Positions 57,308 through 64,000 of a stretch of 64,000 nucleotides of DNA are shown piece by piece. The stretch comes from Gemmobacter fulvus (GTDB taxonomy: Bacteria > Pseudomonadota > Alphaproteobacteria > Rhodobacterales > Rhodobacteraceae), in assembly GCF_018798885.1 (NCBI RefSeq), contig NZ_CP076361.1:930001-994000 (forward strand), in the 5' to 3' direction. Each line of letters opens with the position of its first letter. Position 1 is the stretch's first letter. The translations under genes and the position numbers were made by a program. Under the pieces are notes generated by a model. It worked only from the letters and a program-made list of their open reading frames with translations. It had not been told where the DNA came from and made no database searches.

Positions 57308-57523
57308 ATGGCATATGTAAATTCCACCCGCGTTGCTCAAATGAGCTTTGCAGACCGTCTGTCGGCTGCATTCGACGGTGTGAAGCAGGCAATCGCCCGC
57401 CGCGCCATCTACAAACAGACCGTGCGGGAGCTGAACGCGCTTTCGGCCCGTGAGCTGGCCGATCTTGGCATCCATCGCTCCATGATCACCCGTCTGGCCC
57501 GCGAAGCGGCCTACGGCAAATAA
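57308..57523 (+). CDS. DUF1127 domain small protein (CcaF1/YjiS-like)
   Basis: 71 residues, basic. The N-terminal 25 residues are variable; residues 26-66 are the DUF1127 arginine-rich motif (RRAIYKQTVRELNALSARELADLGIHRSMITRLAREAAYGK) with its L..Ls.rEL.DiGl.R..I pattern. In R. sphaeroides the equivalent gene RSP_6037 encodes CcaF1, a small RNA-binding protein that affects maturation of the CcsR sRNAs encoded directly downstream. Here too the sRNA array begins 11 bp after the stop, so this protein is a strong CcaF1 candidate. GAGG Shine-Dalgarno 10 nt before the ATG. Confidence 0.92.
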   Translation: MAYVNSTRVAQMSFADRLSAAFDGVKQAIARRAIYKQTVRELNALSARELADLGIHRSMITRLAREAAYGK

Positions 57524-57534
57524 GTTTCTTTGCG

Positions 57535-57602
57535 AGGCTCCACCTCCTCCCGGGGCCTGTAGCAAAAGCGGCGGCACTTCTCCTCCTCCCTGGTGCCGTC
57601 GC
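57535..57602 (+). ncRNA. CcsR-like sRNA unit 1 (hairpins 1 and 2)
   Basis: Hairpin 1: AGGCTCC/GGGGCCT with one G-U, loop 57542-57551. Hairpin 2: 10-bp stem 57568-57577 with 57593-57602, one G-U. Starts 11 bp after the DUF1127 stop. The loop can pair with GGGAGGAGG, an extended Shine-Dalgarno. Confidence 0.8.
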
Positions 57603-57641
57603 CCTTTATACCGGAAGCCCTTGCTTCCTTTCGCATTGCTC

Positions 57642-57707
57642 GGCCCCTCCTCCTCCCTGGGCCTGATGCAAAAGCGGCGGTCCCCTCCTCCTCCCTGGGA
57701 TCGTCGC
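57642..57707 (+). ncRNA. CcsR-like sRNA unit 2 (hairpins 3 and 4)
   Basis: Hairpin 3: GGCCC/GGGCC, 57642-57663. Hairpin 4: 11-bp stem 57674-57684 with 57697-57707, two G-U pairs. Linker CTGATGCAAAAGCGG resembles that of unit 1. About 40 bp separate it from unit 1. Confidence 0.8.
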
Positions 57708-57743
57708 ACCCTTTCCGGGCCATCTGGCCCAAACGAGATCCTC

Positions 57744-57808
57744 GGCCCCTCCTCCTCCCTGGGCCAAGGGTTCCGCGGCGGCCCCCTCCTCCTCCCTGGG
57801 GTCGCCGC
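57744..57808 (+). ncRNA. CcsR-like sRNA unit 3 (hairpins 5 and 6)
   Basis: Hairpin 5: GGCCC/GGGCC, 57744-57765. Hairpin 6: 11-bp stem 57775-57785 with 57798-57808, one G-U. Hairpins 4-5 and 6-7 are near-identical blocks 101 bp apart. Confidence 0.8.
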
Positions 57809-57844
57809 ATCCATTCCGGGCCATCTGGCCCAAACGAGATCCTT

Positions 57845-57910
57845 GGCCCCTCCTCCTCCCTGGGCCTTGGGACAGGCGGTAGCCCCCTCCTCCTCCCTGG
57901 GGCGTGCCGC
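57845..57910 (+). ncRNA. CcsR-like sRNA unit 4 (hairpins 7 and 8)
   Basis: Hairpin 7: GGCCC/GGGCC, 57845-57866. Hairpin 8: GCCCC/GGGGC (57882-57886 with 57899-57903), extended by GCGG/CCGC across an internal loop. Confidence 0.8.
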
Positions 57911-57918
57911 AACCATAG

Positions 57919-57991
57919 CAACCGCCCCTCCTCCTCCCTGGGCGGTTGTTCACAGAGCGGCGGCACCCCTCCTCCTCCCTGGGTGTCGCCG
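57919..57991 (+). ncRNA. CcsR-like sRNA unit 5 (hairpins 9 and 10)
   Basis: Hairpin 9: perfect 9-bp stem CAACCGCCC/GGGCGGTTG (57919-57948). Hairpin 10: 11-bp stem 57958-57968 with 57981-57991, one G-U, which doubles as the operon terminator. Confidence 0.8.
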
Positions 57992-58000
57992 TTTTTGTTT
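57958..58000 (+). terminator. Intrinsic terminator of the DUF1127-sRNA operon
   Basis: The stem of hairpin 10 is followed directly by TTTTTGTTT (57992-58000). No other T run follows any hairpin in the array, so one primary transcript from the DUF1127 promoter is expected. Confidence 0.85.
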
Positions 58001-58065
58001 GAAATCCTCCCCTTGCATCCCCCGATCCCGGCGCGCATCGTCCGCAGCACTCGCAGCTTGCCGGA

Positions 58066-59223
58066 ATGATCATGCGCGCCTCCCTGTTTTCTGCCGCCCT
58101 TGTTGCCGCCCTTGTCGGCTATGGCTCCACCATTGCCCTGGTGCTGGCCGCCGCTGCCGCCGTCGGGGCCAGCCCGGCGCAGACCGGATCCTGGGTGCTG
58201 GCCATCTGCCTGGGCAAGGCGGCGGGGTCGGCGCTGCTGTCCGTCTCGTCGCGGGTGCCGGTGGTGCTGGCCTGGTCCACCCCCGGGGCCGCACTGATTG
58301 CCGCCACCGAAGGCGTGACGATGCCGCAAGCCGTGGGGGCCTTTGTGCTGACCGGCCTGCTGATTGCGCTCACCGGCACGCTGAAACCGTTGGGGCGGCT
58401 GGTGGCGCGCATCCCGGACAGCATCGCCGCCGGAATGTTGGCCGGGGTGCTGCTGCCGTTCTGCCTGAAGCTGCCTGCTGCGACGCAAGGGATTCCGGCG
58501 CTGATTCTGCCGGTGATCGGGCTCTTTGCGCTGGTGCGGCTGCGCAATCCGGCGCTGGCCGTTCTGGCCGCACTTGCGCTGGGGCTGGCCGCGGCCTTTG
58601 CCAGCGGGCTTGCCACGCTGCCGCCGCTGCGCCTGCCACTGCCGCGGCTGACGTTCATCTGGCCCGAATTCGATCCGATGGTGCTGATCGGGTTGGCGCT
58701 GCCGCTGTATCTTGTGACGATGGCCTCACAGAACCTGCCCGGTTTCGCCACCCTGCGCGCGGCGGGATACGAGCCGCCGGTGCGCGCGGGCCTGACGGTG
58801 ACGGGCGGGATTTCGGCGCTGATCGGGCTGTTCGGGGCACATACGATTTCAATGGCCGCCATCACAGCCGCCATTTGCCTCGGCGATGACGTGCATCCCG
58901 ACCGCAACCGCCGCTGGCAGGTGGGTCTGGTCTATGCCGCGATCTGGGTGGGGCTGGGCTTGCTGGGGCCGCTGATCCTGTCGCTGCTCGCGGCGCTGCC
59001 GCCCGAGTTGATCACCGCAATTGTGGCGCTGGCGCTGCTTGGCCCGTTCATGGGGGCGGCAACGGCGGCGTTTCAAGCCCCTGAAACCCGCTTCGCAGCC
59101 GCGATCACGCTGGTCGTCACCGCCTCGGGCGCGCCTGCGCTTGGCATTGGCGCGGCCTTCTGGGGCTTGCTGGCCGGGCTGGCCTTTCACGCGGCAGAGC
59201 AGTTGCGCCGCCCCACCGCGTGA
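58066..59223 (+). CDS. BenE family benzoate/H+ symporter-like transporter
   Basis: 385 residues, about 11-12 hydrophobic segments. The BenE pattern is clear: VVLAWSTPGAALIAA, RIPDSIAAGMLAGVLLPFCLKLP, LVTMASQNLPGFATLRAAGYEPPVRAGLTVTGGISALIGLFGAHTISMAAITAAICLGDDVHPDRNRRW. Family members take up benzoate; no ben or cat catabolic genes are nearby, so the substrate may be another aromatic acid. Two close ATGs (58066, 58072) are possible; the first is listed. Convergent with uvrD, 8 bp apart. Confidence 0.9.
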   Translation: MIMRASLFSAALVAALVGYGSTIALVLAAAAAVGASPAQTGSWVLAICLGKAAGSALLSVSSRVPVVLAWSTPGAALIAATEGVTMPQAVGAFVLTGLLIALTGTLKPLGRLVARIPDSIAAGMLAGVLLPFCLKLPAATQGIPALILPVIGLFALVRLRNPALAVLAALALGLAAAFASGLATLPPLRLPLPRLTFIWPEFDPMVLIGLALPLYLVTMASQNLPGFATLRAAGYEPPVRAGLTVTGGISALIGLFGAHTISMAAITAAICLGDDVHPDRNRRWQVGLVYAAIWVGLGLLGPLILSLLAALPPELITAIVALALLGPFMGAATAAFQAPETRFAAAITLVVTASGAPALGIGAAFWGLLAGLAFHAAEQLRRPTA

Positions 59224-59231
59224 GGCCGCCG

Positions 59232-61652
59232 TCAGAACGGCACGTCATCCGCCTCATGCGCGGGCACCACAAAGCGCGCGATGATCTTTTTGACCCCGGC
59301 CTTGTCAAAGGCGATGTCGAGCTTGTCGCCCTCGATCGCGGCAACAGTGCCATAGCCGAATTTGGTGTGAAACACCCGGTCGCCTTCGGTAAAGCTCGAC
59401 ACCGCATCAAGGTCAATCACCTGCTGCTTTGACTCGCGCGGTTGCGAGATCGGTCGTGTGGCGCTGCGATCCTGCAAGCGCCGCCAGCCCGGCGAGTTAT
59501 AGACATCGGCCTTGGTCGCCCGCTCTTCGATGCGCGAGCCGCCGCCCATGCCCGCCGCACCATAGCCGCCGCCGTAAAGACCGGGCGGCGTCAGCACATC
59601 CACATGCGGCACCGGCAATTCATCAATGAAGCGCGACGGAAGCTGGCTTTGCCACTGGCCATAGACCCGTCGATTCGCGGCAAAGGAAATCGTGCACAGC
59701 CGTTCGGCCCGCGTAATGCCGACATAGGCCAGCCGCCGCTCTTCCTCCAGGCCCTTCTGGCCGGATTCGTTCATGCTGCGCTGCGACGGGAAAAGCCCGT
59801 CCTCCCAGCCGGGCAGAAACACCACCGGAAATTCCAACCCCTTGGCGCCATGCAGCGTCATGATCGTGACCTTCTCTGCCGCCTCCTCGGTGTCATTTTC
59901 CATGATCAGCGAGACGTGTTCGAGGAAGCCTTGCAGGCTGTCGAACTGTTCCAGCGCCTTGACCAGTTCCTTGAGGTTCTCCAGCCGCCCCGCCGCCTCG
60001 GGCGTCTTGTCGTTCTGCCACATCGAGGTATAGCCGGATTCCTCCAGAATCACCTCGGCCAGCCGCACATGGCCCATGTCGCTTTGCGGCACGGCATCGG
60101 GCACCATCGGTTCGATCACGGCATCGGCCACTTCGGGACGCGCATTCAGAATCGCGGCATGCCAGCGGTCCACGCCGTCGACAAAGGCGCGCAACTGCCC
60201 TGCCCCCTTGCCGCCGATGCCACCGCGCGCCAGCAATTCCCGCGCGCCTTCCAAAAGGCTCATGCCCGAGGCGCGCGCGGTTTTCTGGATCTCTTGCTGC
60301 GCCTTGTCACCCAATCCGCGCTTGGGGGTATTGACCACCCGTTCGAACGCCAGATCGTCATCGGGCGAGACGGCAAGCCGGAAATAGGCCATCGCATCGC
60401 GGATCTCTAGCCGCTCGTAAAAGCGCGGGCCGCCGATGACCCGATAAGGCAGGCCGATGGTCAGAAAGCGGTCCTCAAAGGCGCGCATCTGATGGCTGGC
60501 GCGCACCAGAATCGCCATGTGATCAAGGCTCTGCGCCTCCATGCTGCGGCTGCCGCGTTGCAGCGCCTCGACCTCGTCACCGATCCAGCGCGCCTCTTCC
60601 TCGCCATCCCAATGGCCGATCAGGCGCACCTTCTCGCCGCCCTTGGCCTCGGTCCACAGCGTCTTGCCCAGGCGATCCGAATTGCCCGAAATCACACCTG
60701 AGGCGGCGGCAAGGATATGTTCGGTCGAGCGGTAATTCTGTTCCAGCCGGACCACCTCGGCCCCTGGAAAATCCTTTTCAAACCGCAGGATATTGCCCAC
60801 CTCGGCCCCGCGCCAGCCATAGATCGACTGGTCATCATCGCCCACGCAACAGATGTTGCGATGCGCCTGCGCCAGAAGCCGCAGCCACAGATATTGCGCG
60901 ACGTTGGTATCCTGATATTCGTCGACGAGGATGTATTTCAGCCAGCGCTGATACTGCGCCAGAATATCCGGGTGCGCCTGAAACAGCGTCACCACATGCA
61001 GCAGCAGATCCCCGAAATCGCAGGCGTTCAGCGCGCGCAGCCGATCCTGATACTGCTGATAAAGCTCGGTGCCGCGATTGTTATAGGCCGAGGCTTCGGA
61101 CGAGGGCACCTTGGCCGGCGTCCAAGCCCGGTTCTTCCAGGAATCGATCAGCCCCGCCAGCATCCGCGCAGGCCAGCGCTTTTCGTCGATATTCGCGGCC
61201 ACGATCAACTGCTTCATCAGGCGCAGTTGGTCGTCGGTGTCCAGAATGGTGAAATTCGACTTCAGCCCGGCGAGTTCGGCATGGCGACGCAGGATCTTGA
61301 CGCTGATCGAATGGAAGGTGCCCATCCAGGGCATCCCCTCCACCGATTGGCCCAACATGCGCGCCACCCGCTCTTTCATCTCGCGCGCGGCCTTGTTGGT
61401 GAAGGTCACCGCCAGAATCTCGTTCGGGCGGGCCTTGCCGGTGGCCAGAAGATGCACGATGCGGCTGGTCAGCGCCTTGGTTTTGCCTGTGCCTGCCCCG
61501 GCCAGCATCAGCACCGGCCCGTCCAGCGCCAGCACCGCCGCGCGCTGCGCGGGGTTCAGATCATCCAGATAGGGCTGTGGCCGCGCGGCCATGGCACGTT
61601 GGCTCAGCGGGATCGCGGCCTCGAAAGCGTCGGTTTCATCAAATCCGTTCAT
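59232..61652 (-). CDS. uvrD: UvrD/PcrA family ATP-dependent DNA helicase
   Basis: 806 residues. SF1A 3'-5' helicase of nucleotide-excision and mismatch repair. Motifs in order: LNPAQRAAV (Q motif), LAGAGTGKTKALTSRI (Walker A, about 50-65), TFTNKAAREMKERV, ILVDEYQDTNVAQY (Walker B), VGDDDQSIYGWRGAE, LEQNYRS, then VTIMTLHGAKGLEFPVVFLPGWEDGLFPS and EEERRLAYVGITRAE. The C-terminus has the PcrA-type Tudor-like tail (GDRVFHTKFGYGTVAAIEGDKLDIAFDKAGVKKIIARFV). A LexA box 41 bp upstream indicates SOS control. Confidence 0.96.
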   Translation of the reverse strand: MNGFDETDAFEAAIPLSQRAMAARPQPYLDDLNPAQRAAVLALDGPVLMLAGAGTGKTKALTSRIVHLLATGKARPNEILAVTFTNKAAREMKERVARMLGQSVEGMPWMGTFHSISVKILRRHAELAGLKSNFTILDTDDQLRLMKQLIVAANIDEKRWPARMLAGLIDSWKNRAWTPAKVPSSEASAYNNRGTELYQQYQDRLRALNACDFGDLLLHVVTLFQAHPDILAQYQRWLKYILVDEYQDTNVAQYLWLRLLAQAHRNICCVGDDDQSIYGWRGAEVGNILRFEKDFPGAEVVRLEQNYRSTEHILAAASGVISGNSDRLGKTLWTEAKGGEKVRLIGHWDGEEEARWIGDEVEALQRGSRSMEAQSLDHMAILVRASHQMRAFEDRFLTIGLPYRVIGGPRFYERLEIRDAMAYFRLAVSPDDDLAFERVVNTPKRGLGDKAQQEIQKTARASGMSLLEGARELLARGGIGGKGAGQLRAFVDGVDRWHAAILNARPEVADAVIEPMVPDAVPQSDMGHVRLAEVILEESGYTSMWQNDKTPEAAGRLENLKELVKALEQFDSLQGFLEHVSLIMENDTEEAAEKVTIMTLHGAKGLEFPVVFLPGWEDGLFPSQRSMNESGQKGLEEERRLAYVGITRAERLCTISFAANRRVYGQWQSQLPSRFIDELPVPHVDVLTPPGLYGGGYGAAGMGGGSRIEERATKADVYNSPGWRRLQDRSATRPISQPRESKQQVIDLDAVSSFTEGDRVFHTKFGYGTVAAIEGDKLDIAFDKAGVKKIIARFVVPAHEADDVPF

Positions 61653-61692
61653 TCTCCCAACATAGCGCCTCTGCCGCGCGAGGAAAAGCAGT

Positions 61693-61707
61693 GTTCTTTG
61701 ATTGTTC
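61693..61707. promoter_or_regulatory. LexA (SOS) box upstream of uvrD
   Basis: GTTC-N7-GTTC exactly (N7 TTTGATT), the alphaproteobacterial LexA consensus, 41 bp upstream of the uvrD ATG. The divergent pyc start is about 160 bp away. Confidence 0.75.
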
Positions 61708-61738
61708 CAGTGCTATTTACCCTACCCGCACGCGAAAC

Positions 61739-61783
61739 TTTGCAGTCGCAAATCCGTTCTGAATATTTCGCAAAACTTTGCAA
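61739..61783. promoter_or_regulatory. TTTGC/GCAAA repeats upstream of pyc
   Basis: TTTGC-N4-GCAAA (61739-61752) and GCAAA-AC-TTTGCAA (61770-61783), about 80-125 bp before the pyc ATG. RamB/ScfR-family acyl-CoA-responsive regulators such as PccR use TTTGCAAA-type half sites, so a regulator of this kind may control pyc. Confidence 0.45.
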
Positions 61784-61795
61784 TTTGGTCGGGTC

Positions 61796-61818
61796 CTGCA
61801 CTTGCGCTGCAATGCAGC
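61796..61818. promoter_or_regulatory. Two-part motif upstream of pyc shared with the sRNA operon
   Basis: CTGCACTTGC (61796-61805), immediately followed by the palindrome GCTGCAATGCAGC (61806-61818), 46 bp before the pyc ATG. Both parts recur at 57182-57217. Confidence 0.4.
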
Positions 61819-61864
61819 ACCCCTAAAGTGACCCAGCTTCGGATTGCACCGCTGGGGGAGCCTT

Positions 61865-64000
61865 ATGACCGAATTCCGTAAAATCCTTGTCGCCAACCGG
61901 GGCGAAATCGCCATCCGCGTCATGCGCGCCGCCAACGAGATGGGCAAAAAGACCGTCGCCGTCTATGCCGAAGAGGACAAGCTCTCGTTGCACCGCTTCA
62001 AGGCGGACGAGGCCTATCGCATCGGCGAAGGGCTGTCGCCGGTTGGGGCCTATCTGAGCATCCCCGAAATCATCCGGGTGGCCAAGGCGGCCGGAGCGGA
62101 TGCGATCCATCCGGGCTATGGCCTGCTGTCGGAAAACCCCGATTTCGTCGAGGCTTGCGCCGCGAATGGCATCACCTTCATCGGCCCGCGCGCCGAAACC
62201 ATGCGCGCACTGGGGGACAAGGCCAGTGCGCGGCGGGTGGCGATGGCGGCGGGTGTGCCGGTCATTCCGGCCACCGAAGTGCTTGGCGAGGATTTTGCCG
62301 CCATCAAGGCCGAGGCGGCAGCGGTGGGGTATCCGCTGATGCTCAAGGCCTCGTGGGGCGGCGGCGGGCGCGGTATGCGCCCGATCCTTGGCCCGGACGA
62401 GCTGGAGGCCAAGGTTCTGGAAGGCCGGCGCGAGGCCGAGGCCGCGTTTGGGAATGGCGAAGGTTATCTGGAAAAGATGATCCTGCGTGCCCGCCACGTC
62501 GAGGTGCAGATCCTTGGCGACAAACATGGCGAGATCTATCACCTGTTCGAGCGCGACTGCACCGTGCAGCGCCGCAACCAGAAGGTCGTCGAACGCGCGC
62601 CTGCCCCCTACCTGACCGAAGCGCAGCGCGCCGAGGTCTGCGATCTGGGCCGCCGCATCTGTGCCCATGTCGGGTATGAATGTGCGGGCACTGTCGAATT
62701 CCTGATGGATATGGACAGCCAGCAGTTCTACTTCATCGAGGTGAACCCGCGCGTGCAGGTGGAACATACTGTCACCGAACAGGTGACTGGCATCGACATC
62801 GTGCAGGCGCAGATCCTGATTGCGGAAGGCAAATCGCTGGCCGAGGCCACCGGCATGGCGCAGCAATCGGATATCAAGCTGCATGGCCATGCGCTGCAAT
62901 GCCGCGTGACCACCGAAGACCCGCAGAACAACTTCATCCCCGATTATGGCCGGATCACCGCCTATCGCTCGGCCACCGGCATGGGCATCCGTCTGGATGG
63001 CGGCACCGCCTATTCCGGCTCGGTCATCACCCGCTATTACGATTCGCTGCTGGTGAAGGTCACGGCCTGGGCGCAGACGCCGGAACAGGCGATTGCCCGG
63101 ATGGACCGCGCGCTGCGCGAATTCCGCATCCGTGGCGTGTCGACCAACATCGCCTTTGTCGAAAACCTGCTGAAACACCCGACCTTCCTCGACAATACCT
63201 ATACGACGAAGTTCATCGACACGACGCCCGACCTGTTCCTCTTCAAGAAGCGCCGCGACCGGGCCACCAAGATCCTGACCTATATCGCCGACATCACGGT
63301 GAACGGGCATCCCGAAACCGCAGGTCGCGCCAAGCCCGCCGCCGAGCTGCGCACACCCAAGGCCCCGGCCCCGCTTGCCGATCCGGCACCGGGCACCCGC
63401 AACCTGCTGGAGGCGAAGGGCCCGCAGGCTGTGGCAGACTGGATGGCGGCGCAAAAGCAGGTGCTGATCACCGATACCACCATGCGCGACGGCCACCAGT
63501 CGCTGCTTGCCACCCGCATGCGCTCGATCGACATGATCCGCGTCGCCCCCACCTATGCTGCCAACCTGCCGCAACTGTTCAGCGTGGAATGCTGGGGCGG
63601 GGCCACCTTCGATGTGGCCTACCGCTTCTTGCAGGAATGTCCGTGGCAGCGCCTGCGCGACCTGCGCGCCGCGATGCCGAATCTGATGACGCAGATGCTG
63701 CTGCGCGCCTCCAACGGCGTGGGTTATACCAACTATCCCGACAATGTGGTGCAGGCCTTTGTCAAACAGGCCGCCGCGACCGGGGTCGATGTCTTCCGCG
63801 TGTTCGACAGCCTGAACTGGGTTGAAAACATGCGCGTCGCCATGGATGCGGTGATTGAGGCCAACAAGGTCTGCGAAGGCACGATCTGCTATACCGGCGA
63901 TCTGCTGGATCCGAACCGTGCCAAATACGATCTGTCCTATTATGTCGCGATGGGCCGCGATCTGAAGGCGGCGGGGGCGCATGTCCTTGGGCTGAAAGAC
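61865..64000 (+). CDS. pyc: Pyruvate carboxylase (partial, 3' end beyond window)
   Basis: 712 codons, open to the last base. Single-chain biotin enzyme that carboxylates pyruvate to oxaloacetate. The biotin carboxylase domain fills about residues 1-455: KILVANRGEIAIRVMRAA, HPGYGLLSENPDF, KASWGGGGRGMR, YLEKMILRARHVEVQILGDKHG, EVNPRVQVEHTVTEQVTG. After a linker (Ala/Pro-rich, about 490-520), the carboxyltransferase domain starts at ITDTTMRDGHQSLLATRMRS (about residue 534), with FDSLNWVENM later. The rest of that domain and the biotinyl domain lie outside. ATG behind GGGGGAG. Divergent from uvrD. Confidence 0.97.
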   Translation, partial: MTEFRKILVANRGEIAIRVMRAANEMGKKTVAVYAEEDKLSLHRFKADEAYRIGEGLSPVGAYLSIPEIIRVAKAAGADAIHPGYGLLSENPDFVEACAANGITFIGPRAETMRALGDKASARRVAMAAGVPVIPATEVLGEDFAAIKAEAAAVGYPLMLKASWGGGGRGMRPILGPDELEAKVLEGRREAEAAFGNGEGYLEKMILRARHVEVQILGDKHGEIYHLFERDCTVQRRNQKVVERAPAPYLTEAQRAEVCDLGRRICAHVGYECAGTVEFLMDMDSQQFYFIEVNPRVQVEHTVTEQVTGIDIVQAQILIAEGKSLAEATGMAQQSDIKLHGHALQCRVTTEDPQNNFIPDYGRITAYRSATGMGIRLDGGTAYSGSVITRYYDSLLVKVTAWAQTPEQAIARMDRALREFRIRGVSTNIAFVENLLKHPTFLDNTYTTKFIDTTPDLFLFKKRRDRATKILTYIADITVNGHPETAGRAKPAAELRTPKAPAPLADPAPGTRNLLEAKGPQAVADWMAAQKQVLITDTTMRDGHQSLLATRMRSIDMIRVAPTYAANLPQLFSVECWGGATFDVAYRFLQECPWQRLRDLRAAMPNLMTQMLLRASNGVGYTNYPDNVVQAFVKQAAATGVDVFRVFDSLNWVENMRVAMDAVIEANKVCEGTICYTGDLLDPNRAKYDLSYYVAMGRDLKAAGAHVLGLKD

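Larger units (their letters stand above)
57535..58000 (+). repeat. Array of ten CCTCCTCCC-loop hairpins (CcsR-like sRNA array)
   Basis: The nonamer CCTCCTCCC occurs at 57543, 57582, 57649, 57687, 57751, 57788, 57852, 57889, 57930 and 57971 (first base), each time in the loop of a GC-rich stem. From the third copy on, the loop is the identical dodecamer CTCCTCCTCCCT. Odd hairpins mostly have a GGCCC/GGGCC stem (the ninth is CAACCGCCC/GGGCGGTTG); even hairpins have a longer GCGG...-type stem with G-U pairs. This alternation groups them as five two-hairpin units. A T run ends the array. Confidence 0.93.

Noticed and set aside
57535-58000. CRISPR-like array or Arg/Glu-repeat protein on the minus strand
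   Set aside because: Repeat spacing alternates, the repeats are hairpin loops with compensatory stems, there are no cas genes, and the minus-strand repeat peptide exists only because CCTCCTCCC is read backwards.
61823-63982. 719-codon minus-strand frame opposite pyc
   Set aside because: Shadow of pyruvate carboxylase, whose biotin carboxylase and carboxyltransferase motifs are unmistakable on the plus strand.

Overview
The window is one continuous piece of a G+C-rich alphaproteobacterial chromosome, almost certainly Rhodobacteraceae (Rhodobacter, Gemmobacter, Tabrizicola or Paracoccus relatives). Grounds: GcrA, a Rhodobacter-type RpoD and DnaG, sarcosine oxidase soxBDAG, a DUF1127 gene followed by CCUCCUCCC-loop small RNAs (the CcaF1-CcsR arrangement of Rhodobacter sphaeroides), an mraZ leader that looks like the UpsM sRNA locus, and a GTTC-N7-GTTC LexA box. 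I saw no rRNA, tRNA, CRISPR array, insertion sequence or prophage.

Layout. 1-7.6 kb: end of a GFA-like gene, rimO, an AsmA protein, a GMC oxidoreductase, nrdR-ribD and a small secreted protein. 7.8-11.8 kb: rpoD and dnaG. 11.9-18.2 kb: soxBDAG with a translationally coupled M20 amidohydrolase. 18.3-19.9 kb: divergent MerR regulator and short cation-efflux protein, plus a small membrane protein. 20-24.5 kb: glutamate dehydrogenase and three TadG/TadE-like genes. 24.5-31.1 kb: TetR regulator, lipoprotein, hom, glpX, gcrA, DUF167, lytic transglycosylase, nitroreductase and CysZ-like protein. 31.1-37.2 kb: mce-DUF1467, an orphan response regulator, MliC-like protein, acetyltransferase, the DUF1800/DUF1501 pair and DUF1993. 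37.2-45.9 kb: aspS (with an in-frame insertion of unusual composition), pabB-pabC, carB and a fatty acid desaturase. 46-55.3 kb: the first half of the division/cell-wall cluster (mraZ rsmH ftsL ftsI murE murF mraY, minus strand), with murD reversed beyond mraY. 56-64 kb: mrp, DUF1127 plus the small-RNA array, benE, uvrD/pcrA and the first 712 codons of pyruvate carboxylase, cut by the window edge.

Most genes are ordinary housekeeping genes in tight runs with ATGA, GTGA or TGATG overlaps. The regulatory DNA is more unusual. (1) 57.5-58.0 kb holds ten stem-loops, each showing CCTCCTCCC in the loop, arranged as five alternating pairs, partly grown by a 101-bp tandem duplication and closed by an intrinsic terminator. 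It looks like an enlarged CcsR family. (2) About 300 bp upstream of mraZ lie six NGGG units phased exactly every 10 bp, resembling an extended MraZ operator, in front of a long leader with a terminator-like hairpin (UpsM-like). (3) aspS is about 66 codons longer than the family norm as I recall it, and the extra part is about 46% G+C. (4) A two-part motif is shared by the promoter regions of the small-RNA operon and of pyruvate carboxylase.
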